Shown piece after piece: positions 20,702 to 29,986 of a DNA stretch of 64,000 nt (the first letter of the stretch is position 1; every line of letters starts with the position of its first letter). Location: the NCBI RefSeq assembly GCF_011064845.1, contig NZ_CP049015.1, positions 2,294,001 to 2,358,000 on the forward strand. Reading direction: 5' to 3'. This DNA is from Citrobacter freundii ATCC 8090 = MTCC 1658 = NBRC 12681 (GTDB taxonomy: Bacteria; Pseudomonadota; Gammaproteobacteria; Enterobacterales; Enterobacteriaceae). The notes under the pieces were generated by a model that ran no database searches, was not told where the DNA came from, and saw nothing but the letters and a program-made list of their open reading frames with translations. The translations under genes were made by a program, and so were the position numbers.

Positions 20702-21142
20702 TTACGGGTTCACAAACGTCGATTTAACGCGCTGCGATCGCTTGAAGTAGGGCACCAACAGTGCTGCGGCCAGTAATGGGAACAGCAGTTGGCGCACCGC
20801 AAAAGCGTCTGGGACAGGTGAAAACGCAAACGCTTTAATCGCCAGCAACACGGAGATCAGCAGCCACAGAATGTAATGCTTGGGCACACAGGCTCTGCGT
20901 TTGAAAAACGCAATTGTCAGCCACAGTGTGTAATACCACATGGCGATCGCGGTAACAAAGGAGACGCCCCATAACAGCAAATTTGCTGTACTTTGCTCAC
21001 CCAGCGTTTTGAAGGTTTGCGGTGTTGCCAGCGCAGTGACATAAAGTAATAACGCCAGCGAAGCGCTCAACAACGCGACTAACAGCCAGGCCAGTGGCCC
21101 AAGTAGCCAGCCTCCGATACGTTGTGCCGGTGTGGTAGTCAT
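20702..21142 (-). CDS. ydgK: YdgK, DUF2569 inner membrane protein
   Basis: A 146-residue protein with four predicted transmembrane helices and a PPNP-free C-terminus ending TFVNP. Its sequence matches E. coli YdgK; the function is unknown. The ATG at 21142 ([11 protein letters not shown]) has a GGAGA ribosome binding site; an in-frame start 14 codons upstream is less likely. It lies between cnu and rsxA on the same strand. Confidence 0.88.
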   Translation of the reverse strand: MTTTPAQRIGGWLLGPLAWLLVALLSASLALLLYVTALATPQTFKTLGEQSTANLLLWGVSFVTAIAMWYYTLWLTIAFFKRRACVPKHYILWLLISVLLAIKAFAFSPVPDAFAVRQLLFPLLAAALLVPYFKRSQRVKSTFVNP

Positions 21143-21233
21143 CTCTTCTCCAGTTTTACGCGCGCAATCAATCATGCCATTCATTTTGGGGCGATTATTA
21201 TAAAGCTTTTAACGTTGAGCGCTACTTTCTTCT

Positions 21234-21449
21234 CTATTGCACGTAATGCCAGACTGATTTAGGTACCTGACCAACATCAAACAGACGGCCTCCGGATATA
21301 AGCTCCGCACGGCGATGGTCTGCGGCACGGTACATATTGATCATGTCGCTATCGTCGGTGAGCGTGTAGTTTAAATGGTCGAAAAGTTTTTCCAGACTTT
21401 CGAGTGAACTGATTTTGCGGAATTTTAATAAGTAATCCTGAACAGTCAT
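21234..21449 (-). CDS. cnu: Cnu (YdgT), Hha/YmoA-family nucleoid-associated partner of H-NS
   Basis: A 71-residue Hha paralogue that joins H-NS or StpA to strengthen silencing of transferred genes; in E. coli it also binds oriC. The family core ([20 protein letters not shown] and [11 protein letters not shown]) is intact. It lies between blr and ydgK. A weak AAAATAAT-rich leader precedes it. Confidence 0.95.
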   Translation of the reverse strand: MTVQDYLLKFRKISSLESLEKLFDHLNYTLTDDSDMINMYRAADHRRAELISGGRLFDVGQVPKSVWHYVQ

Positions 21450-21740
21450 AAATGCAGATCCATATTAATAAAATAATACCAACGGAGTAGAAAATATAAA
21501 AATAAACAACGTGCACAGGTAAAAGCGGATTTACGTGCAAATGTAAGAAGAGTGTTCATACCTGTGAAAAAGCAGGCGCTATGCGCGTCTTCGGCAAGGG
21601 TAACGCGCTTAGCGATCGCTGGCAATATGCAGCGGAGCGGGATGCGGCATAATTCGCTTTTTTTGACAGAAAGCGATCTTTTACCGGCAAACCCTGCAAC
21701 TACCAATGTTAATTGCCGGGCAATAAAAGGTTGCGGATGC

Positions 21741-21866
21741 TTATTTCTTCTGCACTGCCGCAACGGGCTCTGGCGGCTGGTAATTGTCAATATGATTGGC
21801 AACACCCAGCAGGATCACGGAGACGGCGAGAACAATCCAACCTGTTAATTCAATAAGACGATTCAT
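21741..21866 (-). CDS. blr: Blr, small inner membrane divisome-associated protein
   Basis: A 41-residue protein, too short for most gene finders. It has a single transmembrane helix (ELTGWIVLAVSVILLGVA, about residues 6-23) and a short polar tail. Its sequence clearly matches E. coli Blr, which affects beta-lactam susceptibility and interacts with cell division proteins. The ATG is at 21866. It is divergent from ydgJ and followed by a gap of about 290 bp before cnu. Confidence 0.9.
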   Translation of the reverse strand: MNRLIELTGWIVLAVSVILLGVANHIDNYQPPEPVAAVQKK

Positions 21867-22018
21867 TACTGATGACATTTGCTTTGATTTATCCATAAAC
21901 ACAGGCTGCAAATGTTACTAATCTCTCATTAATACAGCAAGATGGTTGGGAACGATTTCTCCCTCTTTTTCGCTGCAAGTTAAGCATAAGTGGCATATGT
22001 TTGACTTAAGTTAAAAAC

Positions 22019-22039
22019 AACCTTTGTAGCGCAAAGGTT
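22019..22039. promoter_or_regulatory. Perfect palindrome in the blr-ydgJ divergent region
   Basis: AACCTTTG-TAGCG-CAAAGGTT gives 8-bp perfect arms, 68 bp before ydgJ. It resembles a repressor operator, but I do not recognise the regulator. Confidence 0.45.
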
Positions 22040-22106
22040 ATTAAACTATTGAGACGTTGCAAGGTATGGTGTGAAATAGGTCAGTCCTGAATTGAGAGGC
22101 AATAAC

Positions 22107-23147
22107 ATGAGTGACAACATCCGCGTTGGGCTAATTGGCTATGGTTATGCCAGTAAAACCTTCCATGCCCCCCTGATTGTGGGCACGCCGGGCCTGGAAC
22201 TGGCTGCAGTTTCCAGTAGTGATGAAGCAAAAGTGAAGGCAGACTGGCCTACGGTGGCGGTTGTTGCTGAGCCTAAGCATCTTTTTAACGATCCAAATAT
22301 CGACCTGATTGTGATCCCCACGCCTAATGACACACACTTTCCATTAGCGAAAGCTGCGCTGGAAGCGGGCAAACATGTGGTTGTTGATAAGCCTTTTACT
22401 GTGACACTGTCACAAGCTCGTGAGCTGGATACGCTGGCGCGCAGCCTCGGGCGCGTGCTGTCTGTGTTCCATAACCGTCGCTGGGACAGTGATTTTCTGA
22501 CGCTGAAAGCTCTGCTGGCGGATGGTGTTTTGGGAGAGGTGGCGTATTTCGAATCCCATTTCGATCGTTTCCGCCCGCAGGTTCGTGACCGTTGGCGTGA
22601 ACAGGGCGGTCCGGGAAGCGGTATCTGGTACGATTTAGCACCTCATCTTTTGGATCAGGCGATTAATCTGTTTGGTTTGCCCGTCAGCCTGACGGTAGAC
22701 CTGGCCCAGTTGCGTCCAGGCGCGCAGGCGACGGATTACTTCCATGCCATCCTGACGTATCCGCAGCGTCGTGTGATCCTGCATGGCACCATGCTCGCTG
22801 CCGCAGAATCGGCCCGTTATATTGTGCACGGATCGCGTGGCAGCTATGTGAAGTATGGTCTTGACCCGCAGGAAGAGCGTCTGAAAAATGGCGAGCGACT
22901 ACCACAGGAAGACTGGGGTTATGATATGCGCGATGGCGTTTTGACGCGAGTAGAAGGCGAAGAGCAGGTTGAAGAAACCTGGCTTACTGTACCAGGCAAC
23001 TATCCGGCGTACTATGCTGGCATTCGTGATGCGCTAAACGGTAACGGTGAAAACCCGGTACCGGCGAGACAGGCTATCCAAATTATGGAGCTGATTGAGC
23101 TGGGTATCGAATCTGCGAAACATCGTTCGACGCTGTGCCTTGCTTGA
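22107..23147 (+). CDS. ydgJ: YdgJ, Gfo/Idh/MocA-family NAD(P)-dependent oxidoreductase
   Basis: A 346-residue two-domain dehydrogenase. The N-terminal Rossmann fold has GLIGYGYAS (about residues 8-16), and the family Lys is in EAGKHVVVDKPF (about 88-99). The C-terminal domain has GGPGSGIWYDLAPHLLDQA with the likely catalytic His near 177. The substrate is not known. The ATG at 22107 matches the E. coli start; an in-frame codon five residues upstream was rejected. REP sequences follow the gene. Confidence 0.93.
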   Translation: MSDNIRVGLIGYGYASKTFHAPLIVGTPGLELAAVSSSDEAKVKADWPTVAVVAEPKHLFNDPNIDLIVIPTPNDTHFPLAKAALEAGKHVVVDKPFTVTLSQARELDTLARSLGRVLSVFHNRRWDSDFLTLKALLADGVLGEVAYFESHFDRFRPQVRDRWREQGGPGSGIWYDLAPHLLDQAINLFGLPVSLTVDLAQLRPGAQATDYFHAILTYPQRRVILHGTMLAAAESARYIVHGSRGSYVKYGLDPQEERLKNGERLPQEDWGYDMRDGVLTRVEGEEQVEETWLTVPGNYPAYYAGIRDALNGNGENPVPARQAIQIMELIELGIESAKHRSTLCLA

Positions 23148-23152
23148 TTGGA

Positions 23153-23236
23153 CTAATGCCGGATGGAGATGCTCAGGCATCTTATCCGGCCTACAATGAA
23201 AACCAACGTAGGCCGGATAAGCGTTAGCGCCATTCA
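23153..23236. repeat. REP/BIME pair between ydgJ and add
   Basis: Two oppositely oriented REP cores are visible, an ATGCCGGATGG...TTATCCGGCC unit (about 23157-23193) and a GTAGGCCGGATAAGCG unit (about 23210-23232), in the convergent ydgJ-add gap. This is the classical BIME arrangement. Confidence 0.85.
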
Positions 23237-23248
23237 GCACTTTACCCG

Positions 23249-24250
23249 TTACGCTGCGGCGACTTTCTCGCGCAAGGCTTGTTTTTCTTCGTTACTCAGG
23301 AATGCCATTTCCAGACCGTTGATTTGCGCCTGGCGGATCTGTTCGCGCGTTAGGCCTGCAGCTGGTGCGGCAATGGTGTACTCGTGAATAATATCCACAC
23401 CCTGAACAGCCGGGTCGTCCGTATTCAAACTGGCAATAACGCCATGCTCAAGGAACGTTTTCAGCGGATGGTTCGCTAGTGAGGCAACGGTGCTGGTCTG
23501 AATGTTTGATGTCAGGCAGGATTCGATGCCGATACGATGCTCGGCGAGGTAATCCATCAACGCACGATCTTCAACGGCTTTAACGCCGTGACCAATACGC
23601 TCAGCGCCCAGCTCTTTAATGGCCTGCCAGATGCTTTCTGGTCCCGCGGCTTCGCCCGCATGCACGGTAATATGCCAGCCGGCGTCGCGTGCATGGTTGA
23701 AATGGGACAGGAACAGACTGCCAGGGAATCCCAGTTCGTCACCGGCTAGATCCAGTGCCGTAATATGTTCTCGGTGGGCTAACAGCGCATCCAGTTCCTG
23801 CAGACAGGCGGCTTCGCCAAAAGTACGGCTCATAATGCCAATTAAGCGTGCTTCGACGCCAAAGGTCTTGCAGCCCTCGCGCACGCCTGCGATGACGGCT
23901 TCAACCACACCTGCCACCGGGAGTTGATGCGCCATCGCCATATAGCCTGGTGAAAAACGTAATTCTACATAGTGCAGACCGTTACGTGCTGCATCCTCAA
24001 TATTTTCAAATGCTACGCGGCGACAGGCATCCAGCGAGGCCAGTACCTTCACGCCCCAGTCGAGCTTGGATAAAAAACTCACTAAATCTGGCTCAGTGGA
24101 TGTCACTTGCACATGAGGGATCAGCGTTTCCAACGTTTGTGCCGGGAGCGTTAAATTGAACTGACGACCCAGTTCCAGAATCGTTTGGGCACGGATGTTA
24201 CCATCAAGGTGGCGATGGACGTCGGTCAATGGGAGGGAAGTATCAATCAT
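23249..24250 (-). CDS. add: Add, adenosine deaminase
   Basis: A 333-residue zinc metalloenzyme that deaminates adenosine and deoxyadenosine to inosine forms in purine salvage. Visible are the zinc ligands in DVHRHLDGN (about residues 10-18), HVTVHAGEA-like [11 protein letters not shown] (about 195-205, with catalytic Glu), the GHG of IGHGVKA and the metal Asp pair NTDDPA near residue 278. The ATG at 24250 gives the E. coli start MIDT; a long upstream in-frame extension was rejected. It lies downstream of malY on the same strand. Confidence 0.97.
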   Translation of the reverse strand: MIDTSLPLTDVHRHLDGNIRAQTILELGRQFNLTLPAQTLETLIPHVQVTSTEPDLVSFLSKLDWGVKVLASLDACRRVAFENIEDAARNGLHYVELRFSPGYMAMAHQLPVAGVVEAVIAGVREGCKTFGVEARLIGIMSRTFGEAACLQELDALLAHREHITALDLAGDELGFPGSLFLSHFNHARDAGWHITVHAGEAAGPESIWQAIKELGAERIGHGVKAVEDRALMDYLAEHRIGIESCLTSNIQTSTVASLANHPLKTFLEHGVIASLNTDDPAVQGVDIIHEYTIAAPAAGLTREQIRQAQINGLEMAFLSNEEKQALREKVAAA

Positions 24251-24350
24251 GGTCGCACTCGTGTATTTAGGTAAAGTGCGTCGTATTATAAGAAAAAATC
24301 GGGATAAAAATCTATGTTGCGCAATGACTAATTTCATTGCGCAAACTTTA

Positions 24351-25523
24351 TTAGCGTACAGAACGTATGCCGTTAATCAACCCCTGAACGCCTTTTTCAA
24401 GTTTGGATCGTGGACATCCGGCATTCAGGCGCACAAAACCGCGTCCTTCTTCGCCGTATGTGTATCCGGGCATGATGGCGACTTTCTGCTGGTGGATGAG
24501 CGCTTCCTGCAATGCGTGCTCATCAATGTTGAGCGGACGCAGGTCAATCCATGCCAGATAGGTGGATTGCGGAACCTGCCAGTTCAGTTCGGGGAATGCG
24601 GCATTAAGCTCGCGGGCGACGTAATGCAGATTGCTGGTAAGGTAATCCCGCAGCGCATCAAGCCAGCTTGCGCCCTGATGATAGGCGGCAATATGTGCGC
24701 TCAGCGCGAGAACTGCTGGTGAGGAAAGACCATCGCGACCTTTTAATGCGCTGAGATAATCGTTACGGCTTTGAGCGTCTTCAATAATTCCGTAAGCCCC
24801 GGTCAGTGCCGGAATATTAAAACTTTTTGAGCCGGAAGTGAGCAGCGCCCAGCTGTCACGCGCGACGTTACTCCAGGGGATATGTGGGTGATCCCCCCAT
24901 ACCATATCCATATGGATCTCATCGGAAATAACTTTTACACCATGGCGCTGACACAGTTCTGCCATGGTTTCCAGCTCATCACGCGTCCACACTTTGCCCG
25001 TCGGATTTTGTGGGCTACAGAGCAGAAGAATTTTGCTCTCTGGACGAGACAGGGCATTCTCCAGCGCGGCCATGTCGCAGTACCAACCGTCAGTGCGTTT
25101 TTCCAGTTCGACAGCACGCACCACGCGCTGATTACCTTCAATTGCTTTGTAAAACGCGTCGTACGCCGGCGTATGAATCACCACCGCATCACCCGCAGAA
25201 GACCACTGGCGGATCAGCTCCGATACCATATAGATAACCGAGGGGCCATAAACCAGCGACTGAGGATCGATTTGGGTATTATGACGCGATAGAAACCAGT
25301 GACTAATCGCCGCAAGAAATTCATCATTTTTCCAGCGACTGTAACCCAACACGCCATGTGACAGGCGCTGAGTCAGCGCCTCCAGAATACAGGGTGCGGT
25401 GGCAAAATCCATATCGGAGATGGTGAATGGCAGCAGGTCGGCTGAACCAAAACGGTCGGCAACGTAATCCCACTGAGTACACCAGGTACCATGCCTGTCC
25501 ACAACCTTTGAAAAATCAAACAT
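24351..25523 (-). CDS. malY: MalY, PLP-dependent cystathionine beta-lyase and MalT antagonist
   Basis: A 390-residue fold-type I PLP enzyme. The Schiff-base Lys is in [11 protein letters not shown] (about residues 229-239) and the PLP phosphate region in [10 protein letters not shown] (about 165-174). In E. coli MalY cleaves cystathionine and cystine and, separately, binds and inhibits MalT, the maltose activator. It lies 10 bp after malX and is under MalI control through the operators at 27171-27265. Confidence 0.97.
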   Translation of the reverse strand: MFDFSKVVDRHGTWCTQWDYVADRFGSADLLPFTISDMDFATAPCILEALTQRLSHGVLGYSRWKNDEFLAAISHWFLSRHNTQIDPQSLVYGPSVIYMVSELIRQWSSAGDAVVIHTPAYDAFYKAIEGNQRVVRAVELEKRTDGWYCDMAALENALSRPESKILLLCSPQNPTGKVWTRDELETMAELCQRHGVKVISDEIHMDMVWGDHPHIPWSNVARDSWALLTSGSKSFNIPALTGAYGIIEDAQSRNDYLSALKGRDGLSSPAVLALSAHIAAYHQGASWLDALRDYLTSNLHYVARELNAAFPELNWQVPQSTYLAWIDLRPLNIDEHALQEALIHQQKVAIMPGYTYGEEGRGFVRLNAGCPRSKLEKGVQGLINGIRSVR

Positions 25524-25533
25524 GTCATTGTCC

Positions 25534-27126
25534 TTAAGCTTGTACGGTGTTCATCAGAACTGCGATCTCGTCTTTCACTGACTGGACCTGTGGGCCAATA
25601 ACGACCTGAAGATTATGCTGATTGAGTTGCACTACGCCAATGGCGCGATTGTCCTTCAGTGCCTGTACATTCACTAGAGACATATCCTTCACTGACAAAC
25701 GCAGACGGGTAATACAGTTATCCAGGCTAACGATGTTTTCCGCACCGCCAAGCGCCGACAGAATGGCAGGGACGTTGTAACCGGATTTACCCGGCGCTCC
25801 AGCCATTACTTTTTCGATATTGCTGGCAATTTCGACGTCTCGACCTGGTGTCTTCAAATTGAAGCGTGTGATGGCGAAACGGAAGATGACGTAGTACACC
25901 GCGAACCAGATCGCCGCCACAACAGGGACCAGATACCACTTGGTAGAGAGTCCATGCAGGATGCCGAACACCACGAAGTCAATCAGGTTACCGTCGGTGT
26001 TACCGATGGTGACGCCAAGCACTGCCATCACAGTGAAGCCAAGACCGGTCAGCAGGGCGTGGATCACATACAGAACTGGGGCAACGAACAGGAATAAGAA
26101 CTCAAGGGGCTCGGTGGTACCGCCGATCACACAGGCAATAAGACCGGAAATTAATAACCCTTTAATTTTATGACGATTTTCAGGGCGAGCACAGTGGTAC
26201 ATAGCGAGCGCTGCCCCCGGTAAACCACCAAGGAACGCAGGCATTTTGCCCTGCGACAGGAAGCGGGTTGCGCTTTCAGAGAAACCTTGTGTTGTCGGGC
26301 AGCTCAGTTGGGCCTGGAAAATAGTCAGTGCGCCGCTCACGCTGTGACCGCAGACTTCTTGCGTGCCGCCAGCCTCGGTGAAGCGAATGAGCGCCACCAG
26401 AATATGATGCAGACCAAACGGCAGCAGCAGACGTTCGCCGGTACCAAACAGCATTGGGCCAAATTCTCCCGCGCTGTTGATGATGTGGCCGAGCCCGGTA
26501 ATGCCCATAGCGAAAACCGGCCAGATCAGGGGAATTACCAGCCCGACCAGCCCCATCACCACCGAGGAGATGATAGGCACAAAGCGGGTGCCGCCGAAGA
26601 AAGCCAGCGCATCCGGCAGACGAATGTTGTGGAAACGTTCATGCAGCATCCAGACGATGATCCCGGCAATAACAGCACCGAGGATCCCAGTGTCGATCGA
26701 CTGGATCCCCAGGATATTCTGCACGTTGTTGGCCTTCAGGATCGCGGCATCCGTGGTAGGTAAGATACCTTTCGCGGTTAACCAGAAGTTGACGGCAAGG
26801 TTCATGACCGCATAACCAACAAAACCGGCAAATGCCGCTACGCCTTTGTTCTCGCGAGCAAGGCCGAGAGGTATGGCAATACAGAACATCACCGGTAAGA
26901 AACTAAACGCAAATGAGCCTACTTTGCTCATCCAGGTAAAGATGGCCTGCAGTACCGGATTACCCAATGCCGGGATCAGTGTTAAGACATCATGGCTGCT
27001 TAACGAGCTGCCGATCCCCAACATGATCCCGCAAAATGAGAGTAGCGCTACGGGGAGCATAAAGGTTTTGCCCAACTGCTGGAAAAATTCCCATAACGTT
27101 ATTTTTGGTGTAGTTCTCGTCGTCAT
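25534..27126 (-). CDS. malX: MalX, PTS EIICB component (maltose/glucose type)
   Basis: A 530-residue PTS permease with an N-terminal EIIC membrane domain (about residues 1-410) and a C-terminal EIIB domain with the phosphorylated Cys in SLDNCITRLRL (about residue 470). There is no EIIA domain. In E. coli it can pass glucose and maltose, but its true substrate is unclear. The ATG at 27126 matches E. coli and has a GAGGAG site; the longer in-frame extension would run into the MalI operator. It is divergent from malI. Confidence 0.96.
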   Translation of the reverse strand: MTTRTTPKITLWEFFQQLGKTFMLPVALLSFCGIMLGIGSSLSSHDVLTLIPALGNPVLQAIFTWMSKVGSFAFSFLPVMFCIAIPLGLARENKGVAAFAGFVGYAVMNLAVNFWLTAKGILPTTDAAILKANNVQNILGIQSIDTGILGAVIAGIIVWMLHERFHNIRLPDALAFFGGTRFVPIISSVVMGLVGLVIPLIWPVFAMGITGLGHIINSAGEFGPMLFGTGERLLLPFGLHHILVALIRFTEAGGTQEVCGHSVSGALTIFQAQLSCPTTQGFSESATRFLSQGKMPAFLGGLPGAALAMYHCARPENRHKIKGLLISGLIACVIGGTTEPLEFLFLFVAPVLYVIHALLTGLGFTVMAVLGVTIGNTDGNLIDFVVFGILHGLSTKWYLVPVVAAIWFAVYYVIFRFAITRFNLKTPGRDVEIASNIEKVMAGAPGKSGYNVPAILSALGGAENIVSLDNCITRLRLSVKDMSLVNVQALKDNRAIGVVQLNQHNLQVVIGPQVQSVKDEIAVLMNTVQA

Positions 27127-27170
27127 CAAACGACTCCTCGTAAAAGCTAGCTGACTAATGATGGCGAGAA

Positions 27171-27265
27171 GATAAAACGTTTTACCTAATTTTAGTGCGG
27201 TGTAAATCACATTATCGAACGATAATAGGGCGTATAAATATAAGTGATTGATAAAACGTTTTATC
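27171..27265. promoter_or_regulatory. malX-malI control region with two MalI operators and a possible CRP site
   Basis: TAAAACGTTTTA occurs twice: in GATAAAACGTTTTAC (27171-27185), near malX, and in the perfect palindrome GATAAAACGTTTTATC (27250-27265), near malI. These match MalI operators of E. coli. Between them, TGCGG-N6-TCACA (27196-27211) is a half-good CRP site, in line with CRP-dependent malX transcription. Confidence 0.88.
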
Positions 27266-27295
27266 CGTCACGTTATCAGGGAGTTTTCCGTTTTT

Positions 27296-28324
27296 ATGGC
27301 TATAGCCAAAAAAATAACCATCCATGATGTTGCGCTGGCCGCGGGCGTTTCGGTCAGTACTGTCTCATTGGTGCTTAGTGGAAAAGGTCGTATTTCATCC
27401 GCGACAGGCGAACGCGTGAATGCCGCTATTGAGCAACTCGGGTTTGTGCGTAATCGCCAGGCATCGGCGCTGCGTGGCGGGCAGAGCGGGGTCATTGGTT
27501 TGATTGTGCGCGATCTTTCTACGCCGTTTTACGCCGAGTTGACGGCGGGTCTGACGGAAGCATTAGAAACGCAGGGGCGCATGGTCTTTTTATTACATGG
27601 TGGCAAAGATGGCGAACAGCTCGCGCAGCGTTTCGCTATGTTGCTAAATCAAGGGGTTGATGGTGTGGTGATCGCCGGGGCTGCCGGCAGTAGCGACGAC
27701 CTACAACAACTGGCCGCCGATAAGGGGATACCGGTGGTGTTTGCTTCTCGGGCAAGCTACCTGGATGATGTCGACACCGTCAGACCTGACAACATGCAGG
27801 CTTCGCAATTGCTGGTTGAACATCTTATCCGCCACGGACATCAGCGAATAGCGTGGTTGGGGGGGCAGAGTTCCTCATTGACTCGCGCAGAGCGTGTCGG
27901 CGGCTATTGTACGACGTTGCTAAAGTATGGTTTACCGTTTCATAGCGACTGGGTGCTGGAGTGTTCATCCAGCCAGAAGCAGGCCGCAGAGGAGGTAACC
28001 GCGCTGTTACGTCGTAACCCAACGATCAACGCAGTGGTGTGCTACAACGAAACCATTGCCGTTGGCGCCTGGTTTGGCCTGATGAGAGCGGGGCGTCAGA
28101 GTGGTGAAATTGGCGTAGATCGCTATTTCGAACAGCAGATCTCCTTAGCGGGATTTGCCGATGTAGCGGAAAATGCACTGGACGATATCCCCATTATTTG
28201 GGCCTGCACGCCTGCGCGTGAAATGGGATATACCCTTGCTGAGCGCATGCTGCAGCGCATTGGGCACGATGATGGTCATTCGCGTAACCTGACGCTTTCC
28301 GCCCGTCTGGTGGTGGCCAAATAA
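27296..28324 (+). CDS. malI: MalI, LacI-family repressor of malXY
   Basis: A 342-residue repressor. The LacI-type helix-turn-helix and hinge are at the N-terminus (TIHDVALAAGVSVSTVSLVLSG, residues 8-29), followed by a periplasmic-binding-protein-like effector domain. The inducer is not known. The ATG at 27296 (MAIAKKITI) matches E. coli; an upstream in-frame codon at 27248 would overlap the operator. It converges on ydgA, with only a terminator between; the uid and hdhA genes found here in E. coli are absent. Confidence 0.95.
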   Translation: MAIAKKITIHDVALAAGVSVSTVSLVLSGKGRISSATGERVNAAIEQLGFVRNRQASALRGGQSGVIGLIVRDLSTPFYAELTAGLTEALETQGRMVFLLHGGKDGEQLAQRFAMLLNQGVDGVVIAGAAGSSDDLQQLAADKGIPVVFASRASYLDDVDTVRPDNMQASQLLVEHLIRHGHQRIAWLGGQSSSLTRAERVGGYCTTLLKYGLPFHSDWVLECSSSQKQAAEEVTALLRRNPTINAVVCYNETIAVGAWFGLMRAGRQSGEIGVDRYFEQQISLAGFADVAENALDDIPIIWACTPAREMGYTLAERMLQRIGHDDGHSRNLTLSARLVVAK

Positions 28325-28357
28325 AAAAGGCCCGATAAACACACGGTTATCGGGCCT
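28323..28357 (-). terminator. Terminator between convergent malI and ydgA
   Basis: A 10-bp perfect stem, AGGCCCGATA with TATCGGGCCT (28328-28337 and 28348-28357). On the minus strand it is followed by six T residues, so it best fits ydgA; on the plus strand the tail is weak. Confidence 0.85.
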
Positions 28358-28371
28358 GTTGTCACGCGTAT

Positions 28372-29880
28372 TTACTGTTGCGGGATAGCCGGGGCATCCG
28401 GTTCGCCGAGAGAAGGCATACCGAACATGCCAACAAACTCATCCAGCGGCATTTTTTGTCCGTTTAACGTAACCTGTCCGTTTGCGTATTGCAGGCTGGA
28501 GCCGATGACGTTGTCCTGCATCGTTGTAATACGGAACATCTGACCCATTGCCGCCAAGCCATTCACTTGTTGCTTCGCAAGATCGGCCGCTTGCTCCTGC
28601 TGATAGCCTTCAATTTTGGCGATCTGCGTCATGAACTCAGTCGCCATATCGACCGGAATCGTCAGCTTGGCATCCAGTGATTTGACCGAACGATCCACTT
28701 CCTGAGCCAGCGTTTGTGGTTCCTCAGTATTTGCTGTCGGATCTTTTAGCAGCAGTGACAGATTAAATGCGGTTTCACCTTTCGCATTTTTCCAGCTCAG
28801 CGGGGCAATGGTGATAACCGGCTCGCCTTTCATCAGTATCGGCAGCGCATTGAAGAAAGCTTCGGTGACTTTTTGCTGATAAAGCTCAGGATTTTGTACC
28901 ACATCGATCTGCGCCATCAGCGCCTTGGTTTGGGCGCTATACTGCTGACTGAACTGATGCAGGGCTTCACCGTCAATCTGGGCAACTTTCAGCGTCAGCT
29001 TACCGCTACCCATATCCTGGCCCTGCAATTTAAGGCTGTTCAGCGTGTAATCCAGCTGACTGTTGACAGTTTTACCGTCGTTAACCAGATCGGATTTGCC
29101 ATCGATACCCATGCCCTCCAGAACCGCCAACTCTTTACCCTCGACCGAGATCGACAGTTTTTCGAGTGACAATTTCTGGTCGCCGATGCGCTCACCAAAG
29201 CTGGCAATACTGCTGGAACCCTCAGTCTTCAGATTATTGAAAGTCATTTGTACTTTCTGGTCATACTCGTTGACCGCATTGACCACGCCGCTTTGCGCAT
29301 TGCCTGTCAGCGAGACAGCGTTACCTTCTTTGTCTGCTGTAAACTGGAATTCCCCGCCGCTGAAGGCTACTTTTTCGTCGCCTTTCTCGTAGTTCAGTGG
29401 TTTAAGGGAAAGATCGGAACGGGTATCGCCGCTGTAGCTGATACGGGAGTTAATGACAAATGGCGACTCACCCTTGGCAATATCAAACAGCGGTTTGGTA
29501 ACGTCGTTATTCACCAGCGTCGTTTTCACGGAGGCCATAGCCGGAACCAGATTCAGTGACTTCAGTTGGGCCAGTGGGAAGGGACCGTGATCCACCGTTT
29601 CATCCAGGACAATACTTTGCCCCGGTTTCAGCCAGGAATCTGCCTGCCCGGCTATTGGTTTCACCACCAATTGCAGTTGGCTATTGAACACCCCGCGCTG
29701 GTAGTTTTGATAACTCAGTTCAATACCCGCCTCAGGGGAGAAACGTTTTAACTGATCGTTTGCCTGCGTCACCATCTCGGCGAGATGCGTTTCGAGTTTC
29801 TTTCCTGTGTACCAGGCGCCGCCCGTCCAGACGATACCCAGCGCAACCACCACACCCGCAGCTACCAGCGATTTTTTCAT
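28372..29880 (-). CDS. ydgA: YdgA, DUF945 family inner membrane-anchored protein
   Basis: A 502-residue protein, as long as in E. coli. It has one N-terminal hydrophobic anchor (about residues 3-22, VAAGVVVALGIVW) and a long periplasmic beta-rich DUF945 region. Related proteins YihF and YifL-like AsmA-type repeats hint at an envelope role, but its function is not established. The ATG at 29880 (MKKSLVAAG) was chosen because a signal-anchor begins there. It lies downstream of manA on the same strand. Confidence 0.9.
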   Translation of the reverse strand: MKKSLVAAGVVVALGIVWTGGAWYTGKKLETHLAEMVTQANDQLKRFSPEAGIELSYQNYQRGVFNSQLQLVVKPIAGQADSWLKPGQSIVLDETVDHGPFPLAQLKSLNLVPAMASVKTTLVNNDVTKPLFDIAKGESPFVINSRISYSGDTRSDLSLKPLNYEKGDEKVAFSGGEFQFTADKEGNAVSLTGNAQSGVVNAVNEYDQKVQMTFNNLKTEGSSSIASFGERIGDQKLSLEKLSISVEGKELAVLEGMGIDGKSDLVNDGKTVNSQLDYTLNSLKLQGQDMGSGKLTLKVAQIDGEALHQFSQQYSAQTKALMAQIDVVQNPELYQQKVTEAFFNALPILMKGEPVITIAPLSWKNAKGETAFNLSLLLKDPTANTEEPQTLAQEVDRSVKSLDAKLTIPVDMATEFMTQIAKIEGYQQEQAADLAKQQVNGLAAMGQMFRITTMQDNVIGSSLQYANGQVTLNGQKMPLDEFVGMFGMPSLGEPDAPAIPQQ

Positions 29881-29986
29881 TTTGATATCCATAAAATAAA
29901 ACCAGGCGTTTGAAGACGCCTGGAGGAGTGACATGTCTTTAACTTACTACAGCTTAGCAAGAGTTGTTAAAAATATCAGTATCTTG

